This document shows, one piece after another, positions 1-8,261 of a DNA stretch of 64,000 nucleotides. This DNA comes from JAOUJD01 sp963811265 (GTDB taxonomy: Bacteria; Pseudomonadota; Gammaproteobacteria; Burkholderiales; Burkholderiaceae_F): the NCBI GenBank assembly GCA_963811265.1, contig CAWEQS010000007.1, positions 7,487 through 71,486 on the forward strand, given 5' to 3'. The position numbers were made by a program, and so were the translations under genes. The notes below the pieces were generated by a model. It did not search any database, was not told the DNA's origin, and saw only the letters and a program-made list of their open reading frames with translations. Position 1 is the stretch's first letter. Each line of letters starts with the position of its first letter.

Positions 1-18
1 CCAGCGGCGGGTGATAGA

Positions 19-1296
19 TTGCGCCGCGTGGACGCCCAGCCCTCACGCCGCGGACTGTCGGCCCAGGACCTGCAGAAGGTCCTCGAGGTCACGCGTGCAC
101 TGGCGGCACCGTTCGACCTGATGACGATGCTGTCCGAGGTGACGGCGGCCGCGCGCCAGGTGCTGCAGGCCGAACGCGCATCGGTATGGCTGCACGATGC
201 CCTGGCGGAGCAACTCGTCCTGAAGATCGCGACGGACGTGCAGGACATTCGCATCCCGCTGGGCACCGGCATGGTCGGGGCCTGCGCCCGCGAGCGGCGC
301 CTGATCAACGTCCCCGACTGCTACGCCGACCCGCGGTTCGATCCATCGGTCGACAAGCGCACGGGCTTTCGGACCCGCTGTGCGCTCACGCTGCCGCTGA
401 TCGATCACAAGGGAGGCCTGGTCGGCGTGATGCAGGTCCTCAATCGCACGGGCGGTGTGTTCGACGCGGCCGACGAAGAACTCGCCGGCGCGCTCGCCGC
501 GCAGTGCGCGGTAGCGCTGCAGCGCGTGAAGATGCTGGATGCGTTGCTGGAAGGCGAGCGCATGAAGCAGGAGCTCGAACTCGCGCGCAGCGTGCAGATG
601 AGCAGCCTGCCTTCCGTGATGCCGCAGGTTCCCGGGTACGACGCGTTCGGCATGTCGCGTCCCGCGACCGAGACTGGTGGCGACACGTTCGATCTAGCGC
701 AACGCGACGGCCTGGTGCTCATCGTTCTGGGGGACGCAACGGGCCACGGGATCGCGCCTGCGCTGTCGGTCACCCAGATGCACGCGATGCTGCGGATGGC
801 GCTTCGCCTGGGCACGGACCTCGAAGCGGCGTACTTGCAGCTGAACAATCTCCTCGCCGAGACGATGGCGGAGGATCGCTTCATCACGGCCTTCATCGGG
901 CTGCTCGATCCCGCCGCTCACACCGTTCGCTATGTAAGCCCGGGCCAGGGGCCCATCGTTCACTTCCATGCCGCAACAGGCGAGTGCACGACCCACGCGC
1001 CGACCAGCTTTCCCCTTGCCGCGATGCCGCTTGCGAAGGCGCGTCCCGCGCTCACCCTGGGCCTGGAACCAGGCGACATACTGGTCTTGCTTTCCGACGG
1101 AATTTACGAATACTGCGACTCCCAGGGAGAGCAATTCGGTGAACAACGCGTGATGGACCTCGTGGCGGCGTACCGGCACGAGCGCATGGACGCGCTCTGC
1201 GAAAGGCTCCTCGCAAGACTGCAGGCATTCGCGGCCGGAGCCCCGCAGGAGGATGACATCACGGTGGTCCTGGTGAAGCGCGAGGAGAACGCATGA
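19..1296 (+). CDS. GAF-domain PP2C-type (SpoIIE/RsbU-like) serine phosphatase
   Basis: This is a cytoplasmic phosphatase expected to dephosphorylate a STAS anti-anti-sigma protein. Residues about 35-175 form a GAF sensor domain, followed by a short linker helix. Residues about 200-420 are a SpoIIE-type PP2C domain with metal-site motifs GGDTFD, GDATGHG (238-244), SDGIYE and DDITVV near the C terminus. The start used is TTG at 19; a GTG at 28 is an equally good in-frame choice. Two stop codons lie just upstream (12-17) and may close a gene outside the window. The stop overlaps the kinase gene by 4 bp, and the STAS target follows, so the three form one partner-switching operon. The signal bound by the GAF domain cannot be told from sequence. 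Confidence 0.88.
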   Translation: MRRVDAQPSRRGLSAQDLQKVLEVTRALAAPFDLMTMLSEVTAAARQVLQAERASVWLHDALAEQLVLKIATDVQDIRIPLGTGMVGACARERRLINVPDCYADPRFDPSVDKRTGFRTRCALTLPLIDHKGGLVGVMQVLNRTGGVFDAADEELAGALAAQCAVALQRVKMLDALLEGERMKQELELARSVQMSSLPSVMPQVPGYDAFGMSRPATETGGDTFDLAQRDGLVLIVLGDATGHGIAPALSVTQMHAMLRMALRLGTDLEAAYLQLNNLLAETMAEDRFITAFIGLLDPAAHTVRYVSPGQGPIVHFHAATGECTTHAPTSFPLAAMPLAKARPALTLGLEPGDILVLLSDGIYEYCDSQGEQFGEQRVMDLVAAYRHERMDALCERLLARLQAFAAGAPQEDDITVVLVKREENA

Positions 1297-1748
1297 CAGC
1301 AAGCCGCAGTTTTCCGCGCAAGATCGACGCGCTCGAGCAGGTGTTCGATTTCACTGCCGAAGCCTTGCCGGACGCTGCGGTATCGCCCGCGCTTCGGCGA
1401 TCCGTCGACTTCGTGCTGGAGGAGTACTTCACGAACATCGTGAAGTACGGGGGCGGCAAGGGCGCGATCGGCATCGATATCGATCTGTCCCGCGCTGGCG
1501 TGGAGGTCGTGCTGACGGAGCCGGACGCGCACTTCTTCGACGTCACGCAGGTTCCGCCCATCGACACCACGCTGCCGATCGCGCAGCGGCAGCCGGGCGG
1601 ACTCGGTCTGCATCTGGCGCGCCGGCTGGTCGATACGCTGCGCTACGACTACGCGCGGGACGAGCGCCGAGGCCGGATCACGTTCACCATTGGCATTTCG
1701 CCGGCAACGGCAGAACAGACGGAACGGGCAAGCGATGCTGGCCATTGA
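1293..1748 (+). CDS. RsbW/SpoIIAB-like serine kinase (HATPase_c anti-sigma regulatory factor)
   Basis: This is a 151-residue GHKL ATPase of the anti-sigma regulatory kinase family. The N box is seen at residues 43-48 (EEYFTN), a G1-like DAHFFD follows, and a G2 motif with PGGLGLHLAR comes next. Family members phosphorylate a STAS protein on serine and may also bind a sigma factor or another output protein. The ATG overlaps the phosphatase stop by 4 bp, and the gene overlaps the STAS start by 14 bp, which implies translational coupling and a matched phosphatase/kinase/substrate set. The direct output partner is not shown by sequence; the ECF sigma gene that follows is the obvious candidate, but that is inference. 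Confidence 0.87.
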   Translation: MTASRSFPRKIDALEQVFDFTAEALPDAAVSPALRRSVDFVLEEYFTNIVKYGGGKGAIGIDIDLSRAGVEVVLTEPDAHFFDVTQVPPIDTTLPIAQRQPGGLGLHLARRLVDTLRYDYARDERRGRITFTIGISPATAEQTERASDAGH

Positions 1749-2028
1749 ACTTGGCGCGGATGGGCGGGTGGTGATTTCCGGGCGGCTCGACGCTAGCCAG
1801 GCCGCGACAGCACAGGGCTTCATGGACAAGCTGAACGGGCAGGTCGTCCTCGACTGCACAGGCCTCGACTACCTGTCGAGCGCGGGGCTCGGCGTACTGC
1901 TGAAGACCCAGAAGAGACTGACGGCAGCCGGCGGACAGATGCGGCTGGTGGGCGTCAGTCGTCACCTGCGCGACATCTTCACGTATTCAGGCTTCGACCA
2001 GATCTTCGACATCGAACTCGCACCCTGA
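1735..2028 (+). CDS. STAS-domain anti-sigma factor antagonist
   Basis: This is a 97-residue single STAS domain. The conserved segment DCTGLDYLSSAGLGVLL carries the serine pair (Ser48/Ser49) in the position phosphorylated in SpoIIAA and RsbV. I start at ATG 1735, which gives the usual family length and N terminus (MLAIEL); a longer in-frame start at 1690 would lie deep inside the kinase gene and adds an arginine-rich stretch unlike the family. It should be the substrate of the kinase just upstream and the phosphatase before that. The sigma factor gene starts 19 bp after its stop. Confidence 0.88.
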   Translation: MLAIELGADGRVVISGRLDASQAATAQGFMDKLNGQVVLDCTGLDYLSSAGLGVLLKTQKRLTAAGGQMRLVGVSRHLRDIFTYSGFDQIFDIELAP

Positions 2029-2047
2029 CGCCGACGCGGGTTCCACC

Positions 2048-2647
2048 GTGCGTTCTCCAACTTTCTCCGCGCCCGCGTGTACTTCAGCGGACGAGGACGA
2101 CCGGGCGCTCGTGGAGCGCTTCCGGCAGGGTGACCGCGAAGCCTTCGCCGAACTGGTGGTTCGGTACCAGGGCCCGGTCTACAACGCCGCGTTCTGGGTG
2201 GTGCGCCGGGCCGAAGACGCCAGCGACATCTGCCAGACGGCCTTCCTCAAGGCGGCGGAACGGATCGATGACTACGACCCCAGGTTCAAGTTCTTCAGCT
2301 GGCTCTATCGGATCGCGCTCAACGAGGCGCTCAACCTCGTGCGCGATCGCGGCCGCGAAGCGGAAATGGACGAAACCATGGACCTGCCGGCTCCCGGCGC
2401 CGACGGGCCCGAGGAACGCCTGCAGGCCGCACAGCGCAGCGGCCGCGTCCAGGAAGCGCTGATGAAGCTCTCCACCCGGGACCGTGTCGTCGTGTCGCTC
2501 CGGCACTTCTCCGAGCTCAGCTATGCCGAAATCGCCGACGTCCTCGACATCGACGAGAAGACGGTGAAGTCGCGCCTGTTCGAGGCGCGCCAGCGCCTGC
2601 GCATCCTGCTGGGAGACTCTGAAGGAATACCGCATGCGCTTCACTGA
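2048..2647 (+). CDS. ECF-type RNA polymerase sigma factor (RpoE-like)
   Basis: This is a 199-residue sigma-70 family factor of the extracytoplasmic-function group. Region 2 spans about residues 22-100 (FRQGDREAFAELV through WLYRIALNEALNLVRDRGR) and region 4 about 135-195 (helix-turn-helix LSYAEIADVLDIDEKTVKSRLFEARQRL). The start is GTG at 2048. Its stop overlaps the next gene by 14 bp, the usual arrangement of an ECF sigma and its membrane anti-sigma. Unusually, it sits directly behind a phosphatase/kinase/STAS cassette, so its activity may answer to partner switching as well as to the downstream protein. Confidence 0.92.
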   Translation: MRSPTFSAPACTSADEDDRALVERFRQGDREAFAELVVRYQGPVYNAAFWVVRRAEDASDICQTAFLKAAERIDDYDPRFKFFSWLYRIALNEALNLVRDRGREAEMDETMDLPAPGADGPEERLQAAQRSGRVQEALMKLSTRDRVVVSLRHFSELSYAEIADVLDIDEKTVKSRLFEARQRLRILLGDSEGIPHALH

Positions 2648-4061
2648 ACTGCAGCCGTTGATGCACGCCGTGCTGGACGGCGAGGCGACGCCGGACGAGA
2701 CCGCTGAACTCGAGCGCCAGCTCGCGGGGAACCCGGCGGCGCGCACCGAGTTCGAGCAGCTCCGGCACCTTTTCGACGATCTCGCCCGCGTGCCCTTGAA
2801 GCATCCGCCGGAGGGTCTCGTGGCATCGGTTCGGGCCGCGCTTGCCGGCATCCCGCAGCCCGGGGAGCGAGACATCCAACTTTCGCCAGCGTTCCGTGTA
2901 CTTGCAGGACGTCCGGGGGCCATCGACATGCGAGGAGACAGCCCCCTGAAACAACAACATCAACCCAGTTCGCCGCAGAGGAGCCTCCCGATGACCCAGC
3001 CGCACCCCCCGTATTCCGCGAAGCGCAAGGCCATGGTCGGCGGCGGACTCGCCATCGTCGCAGCTGTCATCGTGTGGCAGTTCGGCTTCGACTCGACGCT
3101 CCGCTCGGAGGATGTGGCCGGAACGGTCGTTCCCGCGCAGCGGTACCGGGCGCCGCAGGCCGCGGCCGACATCAAGCTCGGCGACCAGTCCTTGGCACAG
3201 CTGATGCAGAACGACGCGTTCGTCAAGCTGATCCGTGACCCGCAGATCCAGGCGCTGGCACGCGAGCCGGGGTTCGTCGAGGCTGCGCGGATCCTGCAGA
3301 ACAATCCCGAGGCGGCCCGCGTCATGATCCAGTACGCCGAGGCGACGAAGAAGGCGTTGGCCTCGCCCGAAATGCTGAAGGCGATGGAGCAGAACGCCGA
3401 AGCGGCGCGGGCCGTGGAGCGGGCCGCGGAGGCAGCCGTCGCGCTGCAAGCGAGCCCCGAAGCGAAGAAGCTTCTTGCGGAGAACCGGGCGCTGGAGCGC
3501 TATGTCAGCTACCTGGCGTCGATGGACAAGACCGCCGCCTTCAGGCAGATGGACCGGATGGAGGCGTCCAGGGTTATCGCGCTGAACGCGGAGCAGGCGC
3601 AACGCTTCGCCGAGCAGTCGGCCGCGATGGAGAAGGCCGTCAACCTGCAGGCGCTCGAGAAGCGAGCGGCCGAAAGCGCCGCGCTGGAGCGCTACATGAA
3701 GGCGAGCGTCGACGCTTCCCGGATGGCGCAGAAGTACGCGGATGCGGCCAAGGTGCTGGCAGCGCACTCCGATGCCGCCCAGCTGATCGCGATGAACGCC
3801 GAGGCCGCGCGAGTCCTGATGTTCAATCCGGAAGCCGCGAAGATGCTGGCGCAGTCGCCCGAAGCGATGCGTGCGCTCCTCGCTTACCCGGACGCGACGC
3901 GGGCGATGCTGGCCACGCCGGACGCAAGCCGCGCGCTGCTGCAGAACCCGGAAGCCGCTCGCCTCGCCCTGCAGGCTGCGGCCGCGGACCGGAGCGCGGA
4001 GCGCGCCCAGGCTGATCGCGCCCAGGCCGAGCGCACTCAGGCCGACCGCGCCTACAAGTAG
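2634..4061 (+). CDS. Membrane protein with cysteine-less anti-sigma-like N terminus and decapeptide repeats
   Basis: This 475-residue protein is not recognised as a whole. Residues 1-70 resemble the fold of zinc anti-sigma domains (DGEATPDETAELERQL), but the usual CxxC position reads NPAAR, so the zinc ligands are absent. A single membrane segment lies at about 134-151. The remainder, probably periplasmic, is alanine-rich, helical and repetitive: ten-residue units occupy 224-283 and 358-447 (for example NPEAAKMLAQ, SPEAMRALLA, TPDASRALLQ). The last 25 residues are an AQADR/AQAER coiled-coil-like tail. Overlap with the ECF sigma gene suggests it is that sigma's anti-sigma or sensor. The repeat domain may bind an envelope ligand, but no function can be read from it. 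A hairpin terminator follows. Confidence 0.8.
   Translation: MRFTELQPLMHAVLDGEATPDETAELERQLAGNPAARTEFEQLRHLFDDLARVPLKHPPEGLVASVRAALAGIPQPGERDIQLSPAFRVLAGRPGAIDMRGDSPLKQQHQPSSPQRSLPMTQPHPPYSAKRKAMVGGGLAIVAAVIVWQFGFDSTLRSEDVAGTVVPAQRYRAPQAAADIKLGDQSLAQLMQNDAFVKLIRDPQIQALAREPGFVEAARILQNNPEAARVMIQYAEATKKALASPEMLKAMEQNAEAARAVERAAEAAVALQASPEAKKLLAENRALERYVSYLASMDKTAAFRQMDRMEASRVIALNAEQAQRFAEQSAAMEKAVNLQALEKRAAESAALERYMKASVDASRMAQKYADAAKVLAAHSDAAQLIAMNAEAARVLMFNPEAAKMLAQSPEAMRALLAYPDATRAMLATPDASRALLQNPEAARLALQAAAADRSAERAQADRAQAERTQADRAYK
3303..3482 (+). repeat. Decapeptide-coding repeat block 1
   Basis: Six consecutive 30-bp units encode ten-residue repeats starting at residue 224 (NPEAARVMIQ, YAEATKKALA, SPEMLKAMEQ, NAEAARAVER, AAEAAVALQA, SPEAKKLLAE). 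The period is exact at protein level while the DNA has diverged, so this is an old protein repeat and not a recent tandem duplication. Confidence 0.8.
3705..3974 (+). repeat. Decapeptide-coding repeat block 2
   Basis: Nine consecutive 30-bp units encode ten-residue repeats from residue 358 to 447, with consensus (N/S/T)(P/A)(E/D)A(A/S/T)(R/K)xLxx. Examples are NAEAARVLMF, NPEAAKMLAQ, YPDATRAMLA and NPEAARLALQ. It is separated from block 1 by about 75 less regular helical residues. Confidence 0.85.
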
Positions 4062-4081
4062 CGAGTCCTCCCGCCACACAG

Positions 4082-4112
4082 CCGCCGGCCTTCGCGCCGG
4101 CGGTTTCCTTTT
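4082..4112 (+). terminator. Rho-independent terminator after the sigma/repeat-protein operon
   Basis: A perfect 8-bp stem (CCGCCGGC / GCCGGCGG) with a 6-nt loop is followed by TTTCCTTTT. It begins 20 bp after the stop of the repeat protein and lies before the next gene's signal-peptide start. Confidence 0.8.
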
Positions 4113-4161
4113 GGGGCCCGGTTGCCTATGCTCCGCCAAACAAGAACGGGGGCCCCGGGCT

Positions 4162-7119
4162 TTGGCCAGGATTCGGAGATGCGTGGCGGGGCTGCTGCTC
4201 GGTGCTTCGACCTGGCTTCCGCTGACGGCGGCTGCCGAGAGCCCGCTCGGGCTCGGCTACGTCGAGACGCCTGACGTCAAGCTGATCTACTTCACGCCGG
4301 TGCTGGACTACCTCGTCCCGCACGCGCTCGGCACGTTCCGGAAGTCGCTCGAAGCCCAGAAGCGGCACTTCGGGTGGGTGCCGTCGGACCGCATGGGCCT
4401 CGTCCTGAACGACTTTTCCGACTACGGCAACGCGTCGGCGACGCCGCTGCCGTTCAATACGCTGCGCATCGACATCGAACCGTCGTCCAATGCGTTCGAG
4501 ACCAACCCGAGCAGTGAACGCCTCTACTCGACGATGAACCACGAACTGGTGCACATCGCGACGACGGACATCGCCAACTCGCAGGATCGTGCGTGGCGGC
4601 GGTTCTTCCTCGGCAAGGTGGGCGCCCAGTCGCAGCACCCGGAATCGCTGCTGTACAGCTACCTGACCGTCCCGCGCTTCACCGTGCCGCGCTGGTACCT
4701 CGAGGGAAGCGCCGTCTTCATGGAGACATGGATGGACGGCGGATTCGGGCGCGCGCAGGGCGGATACGACGAGATGGTGTTCCGCGCGATGGTGCGCGAC
4801 GACGCCTGGTTCTACGACCCGCTTGGCCTGGCATCGCGGGGCACCCGCGTCGATTTCCAGGTGGGCGCCAATGCCTATCTCTACGGCACGCGCTTCTTCA
4901 CGTACCTGGCGCTCGAGCACTCCCCGGAGAAGGTGCTCGCGTGGCTGCGGCGCGACGAAGGCAGCAAACGGCACTATGCGGACCAGTTCGAGCACGTGTT
5001 CGGCCTGAAGCTCGACAAGGCGTGGCAGGACTGGATCGCCTTCGAGAAGACGTTCCAGCGGTCGAACCTCGAACAGGTCCGCCAGCATGCCGTCACTCCC
5101 GAGAAGAAGCTTGTCGCGACCCCGCTGGGGTCGGTGTCGCGCGCGCACTTCGACGAGTCGTCGGGAACGCTGTACGCCGCGGTGCGCTATCCCGGGACCG
5201 TCGAACACATCGCCGCGATCGACACGAACACGGGCGCCGTGCGCGTGCTGGCGGACCTGAAGGGCGCGGCGCTGTACTCGGTGACCTCGGTCGCGTTCGA
5301 TCCCGCGACGCGGACGATCTTCTTCACGACCGACAACCTGTCATGGCGCGACGTGTGGGCGCTCGACGTCGCCACCGGTGAACAGCGTCTGCTGCTGCGC
5401 GACGAGCGGATCGGCGAACTCGTGTTCAACCGGGCGGACCGTTCGCTGATGGGCGTGCGGCACCAGTTCGGGCTCGCCACGCTGGTGCGGATTCCCCATC
5501 CGTACAGCGAATGGAACACGGTGCACACGTTCCCGTACGGCGTCGTGCCGACCGACCTCGACATCTCGCGCGACGGGCAGTGGCTCTCCGCATCGATCAG
5601 CACGCCGGGGGGCGAGCAGTTCGTGCGGGTGTGGCCGCTGGCGAAGGTGCTCGCCGGCGACATGACGGCGAAGAGCGAATTCCGCTGGGGCGAGTCGGCG
5701 CCGGAGGGCTTCGTGTTCTCGCCGGACGGCCGCCATCTGTTCGGCAGCGCGTACTACACCGGCGTGTCGAACATCTTCCGGTATGAAGTCGCGACGGGTC
5801 AGGTCGAGGCCGTGTCCAACGCGGAGACCGGCTTCTTCCGCCCGGTGCCGCTGTCGGACGGGCGCATGGTCGTCTTCAGCTACAGCGGCGCGGGCTTCCA
5901 GCCGGCGGTCATCGACCCGAAGCCGCTGAAGGACGTGAGCTCGATCCGCTTCCTGGGGACCGAGGTCACGAAGCGCCATCCGGTGGTCACCACGTGGCAG
6001 GTGCCGCATCCGGAAGAGGGCGATGCGAAGGAGGGCATCATCGCCGAAGGCGACTACCACCCGCTCGCAAGCGTCCGCCTGCAGAACGCGTTCCCGGTGC
6101 TGCAGGGATACAAGGACGCCGTGGGCGCCGGGGTCCGGTTCAACTTCGGCGACGACCTGGGCTACGCAAGCCTCGGCATCATGGCAGCCTACACGCCGAG
6201 CGATTCGATTCCGAACCGCGAGAGCGGCCACCTCATCGTGCGCGGCCACTACCTCAACTGGCGCGGCGAACTCTCGGTCAACCGCTCGGACTTCTACGAC
6301 ATCTTCGGACCCACCAAGCGCAGCCGCAAGGGTTACGCGGCGAAGGTCGGAAACACGCAGTCGCTGATCTTCGACACGCCGAGGACGCTCGACCTCGTCA
6401 CAGAGGTCGCCTTCTACGACAAGATCGGCGCGCTGCCGAATGCGCAGAACATCGAGGCCGGGTTCGACAGCCTCGTGACCGCGGAGGTCGGCCTGCGCTA
6501 CAGCAACCTGCGCCGCTCGCTCGGCGCGGTCGACGACGAGAAGGGCACGGCGGGCACGGCCGTTCTCGCCACCAGCACGTTCGAGGGCAAGACGGTGCCG
6601 CAGCTGCGCGGCACGTTCGACTTCGGCATCGCGCTGCCGCCGCATTCCTCGATCTGGTCGCGTACCGCGGCGGGCGCGGCGCGCGGCGATGCGAGCGACA
6701 GCGCTGCCAACTTCTACTTCGGCGCGTTCGGCAACAACTACGTCGACGACGGCAACGTCAAGCGTTACCGCGAGTACTACGCGATGCCAGGCTTCGGCAT
6801 CAACGAACTCGCCGCGCAGCGCTTCGTCAAGCAGATGGTCGAGTGGAACCTCCCGCCGTACATCTTCGAGCGGGCCGGCAAGCCGGACTTCTTCCTGCAG
6901 TCCCTGCGGCCCGCCGTCTTCGTCACCGGCCTGTGGACCGATCCGTTGAGTTCGAGTTCGAATTCGCGCCGCAACTACTCCAACATCGGCGGCCAGATCG
7001 ACCTGAAGTTCTCGGTGCTGCACTGGTACGAGATGACGCTGTCGGTCGGTTACGCCGTGGGCTTCCGCAGCTCGACGCGCGCGGGTGACGAGTGGATGTT
7101 GTCCCTGAAGATCCTGTAG
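4162..7119 (+). CDS. Exported HExxH metallopeptidase-like protein with beta-propeller and barrel-like C terminus
   Basis: This is a large (985-residue) exported protein. I start at TTG 4162, which gives MARIRRCVAGLLLGAS and a signal peptide ending near LTAAAES; a GTG at 4183 is possible but shortens the basic n-region. Residues 127-131 are HELVH with a candidate third ligand Glu181 (WYLEGSAVFME), a gluzincin-like arrangement. About residues 310-640 are TolB/WD-like propeller repeats (DTNTGAVRVLADL, FSPDGRHLFGSAY). The last 300 residues are alternating amphipathic strands, as in an outer-membrane barrel. No close functional family is recognised. It could be an envelope protease or a surface protein that keeps the fold. 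It follows a terminator, so it is a separate unit from the sigma operon, and it lies 13 bp before the PrsW gene. Confidence 0.75.
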   Translation: MARIRRCVAGLLLGASTWLPLTAAAESPLGLGYVETPDVKLIYFTPVLDYLVPHALGTFRKSLEAQKRHFGWVPSDRMGLVLNDFSDYGNASATPLPFNTLRIDIEPSSNAFETNPSSERLYSTMNHELVHIATTDIANSQDRAWRRFFLGKVGAQSQHPESLLYSYLTVPRFTVPRWYLEGSAVFMETWMDGGFGRAQGGYDEMVFRAMVRDDAWFYDPLGLASRGTRVDFQVGANAYLYGTRFFTYLALEHSPEKVLAWLRRDEGSKRHYADQFEHVFGLKLDKAWQDWIAFEKTFQRSNLEQVRQHAVTPEKKLVATPLGSVSRAHFDESSGTLYAAVRYPGTVEHIAAIDTNTGAVRVLADLKGAALYSVTSVAFDPATRTIFFTTDNLSWRDVWALDVATGEQRLLLRDERIGELVFNRADRSLMGVRHQFGLATLVRIPHPYSEWNTVHTFPYGVVPTDLDISRDGQWLSASISTPGGEQFVRVWPLAKVLAGDMTAKSEFRWGESAPEGFVFSPDGRHLFGSAYYTGVSNIFRYEVATGQVEAVSNAETGFFRPVPLSDGRMVVFSYSGAGFQPAVIDPKPLKDVSSIRFLGTEVTKRHPVVTTWQVPHPEEGDAKEGIIAEGDYHPLASVRLQNAFPVLQGYKDAVGAGVRFNFGDDLGYASLGIMAAYTPSDSIPNRESGHLIVRGHYLNWRGELSVNRSDFYDIFGPTKRSRKGYAAKVGNTQSLIFDTPRTLDLVTEVAFYDKIGALPNAQNIEAGFDSLVTAEVGLRYSNLRRSLGAVDDEKGTAGTAVLATSTFEGKTVPQLRGTFDFGIALPPHSSIWSRTAAGAARGDASDSAANFYFGAFGNNYVDDGNVKRYREYYAMPGFGINELAAQRFVKQMVEWNLPPYIFERAGKPDFFLQSLRPAVFVTGLWTDPLSSSSNSRRNYSNIGGQIDLKFSVLHWYEMTLSVGYAVGFRSSTRAGDEWMLSLKIL

Positions 7120-7132
7120 CGCGGGCCATGCG

Positions 7133-8149
7133 ATGAATCCCTGGATCGCCACGCTCGTCGCCATCGCGCCGGTGCTGTGCTTCCTGGCCGGCCTGCTCTG
7201 GCTCGATGGCTACAAGCTGCTCCGCCCATCGGCCGTCGCAATGGCACTCGCCGCCGGCGTCGTCGTCGGCCTGGCGAGCTACGGCGTCGCCGACCTGCTG
7301 ATGGGCGGCCTGGACCTGCGGCGGGCGACCTACTCGCGCTGGGTGGCGCCGCTCTCCGAGGAGTTTCTCAAGGCGCTCGTGATCGTTGCGCTGGTCCGCA
7401 CGAGCCGCATCGGATTCCTCGTGGACGGCGCCATCTACGGCTTCGCGGTCGGCAGCGGATTCGCGCTCTTCGAGAACCTCCACTACCTGCAGATCGCACA
7501 GAACGCCGGGCTCGCGACATGGATCGTGCGCGGCTTCGGCACGGCGATCATGCACGGCGGCACCACGGCGCTGTTCACGGTGATGGCACTCACGGTGCTG
7601 GCACGGCGGCCGCAGGCCGGCGCGGCGGCGTTCGTGCCGGGACTCCTCATAGCGGTGCTGATGCACGGCGCGTTCAACCACCTCGGCCACATGCCGCAGG
7701 TAGCCACGCTCGTGATCGTCGCCCTCGTTCCCGCATCGCTGCTGGTCGCCTTTCACCTCGGCGAAAGGGCGCTGGGCCAGTGGCTCGGAAGCGGCTTCGA
7801 CAAGGACGCGGAGATGCTCGATCTGATCACGTCGGGCGACTTCGCGAACTCACCGCCGGGCGTCTACCTGGCGGCGCTCAAGCGCAACCTCGACGGTCCG
7901 CTCGTCGCCGACATCCTCTGCTATCTGCGCGTGTACACGGAACTCTCGCTGCGCGCCAAGGGGCTGCTGATGATGCGCGAGAGCGGTTTCGTCGCCTCGG
8001 GCATGGACGACGAGACGAGGGCGAAGTTCGACGAACTCCGATGGCTCGAAGGGAGCATCGGACCGGCGGGCATGCGGGCGATGCAGCCGCTGATGCACAT
8101 GAGCCGGCAGGACCTGTGGCAGCTCTACATGCTTGAAAAGAGCGAGTAG
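7133..8149 (+). CDS. PrsW-family intramembrane metalloprotease
   Basis: This is a 338-residue integral membrane protein with about seven to eight hydrophobic segments in the first 220 residues and a soluble C-terminal tail. PrsW motifs are present: EEFLK at 76-80, ENLHY at 114-118 and the conserved His141 (IMHGG), with a further HGAFNH in a later helix. In Bacillus PrsW cleaves an anti-sigma factor; here the substrate is unknown. The membrane-anchored anti-sigma-like protein 3 kb upstream is an interesting candidate, but that is inference. The gene starts 13 bp after the HExxH protein and is probably cotranscribed with it. Confidence 0.85.
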   Translation: MNPWIATLVAIAPVLCFLAGLLWLDGYKLLRPSAVAMALAAGVVVGLASYGVADLLMGGLDLRRATYSRWVAPLSEEFLKALVIVALVRTSRIGFLVDGAIYGFAVGSGFALFENLHYLQIAQNAGLATWIVRGFGTAIMHGGTTALFTVMALTVLARRPQAGAAAFVPGLLIAVLMHGAFNHLGHMPQVATLVIVALVPASLLVAFHLGERALGQWLGSGFDKDAEMLDLITSGDFANSPPGVYLAALKRNLDGPLVADILCYLRVYTELSLRAKGLLMMRESGFVASGMDDETRAKFDELRWLEGSIGPAGMRAMQPLMHMSRQDLWQLYMLEKSE

Positions 8150-8160
8150 GACCATCCCGG

Positions 8161-8239
8161 GGATCGACGGCGATCCCCGTCGATCCGGCAATCCACCGCT
8201 GCAGGGCGTCGAGACGAGACGGCTCGCCGAGGCGAGCCG
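8161..8239. terminator. Two hairpins between convergent genes
   Basis: Two perfect inverted repeats fill the gap between the convergent PrsW and tldD genes: 8161-8170 with 8177-8186 (10-bp stem) and 8220-8228 with 8231-8239 (9-bp arms, 2-nt centre). There is no T-tract on either side, so their role as bidirectional terminators is inferred from position. Confidence 0.5.
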
Positions 8240-8261
8240 CGTTCCTTCAGGTCGTGCGGCG

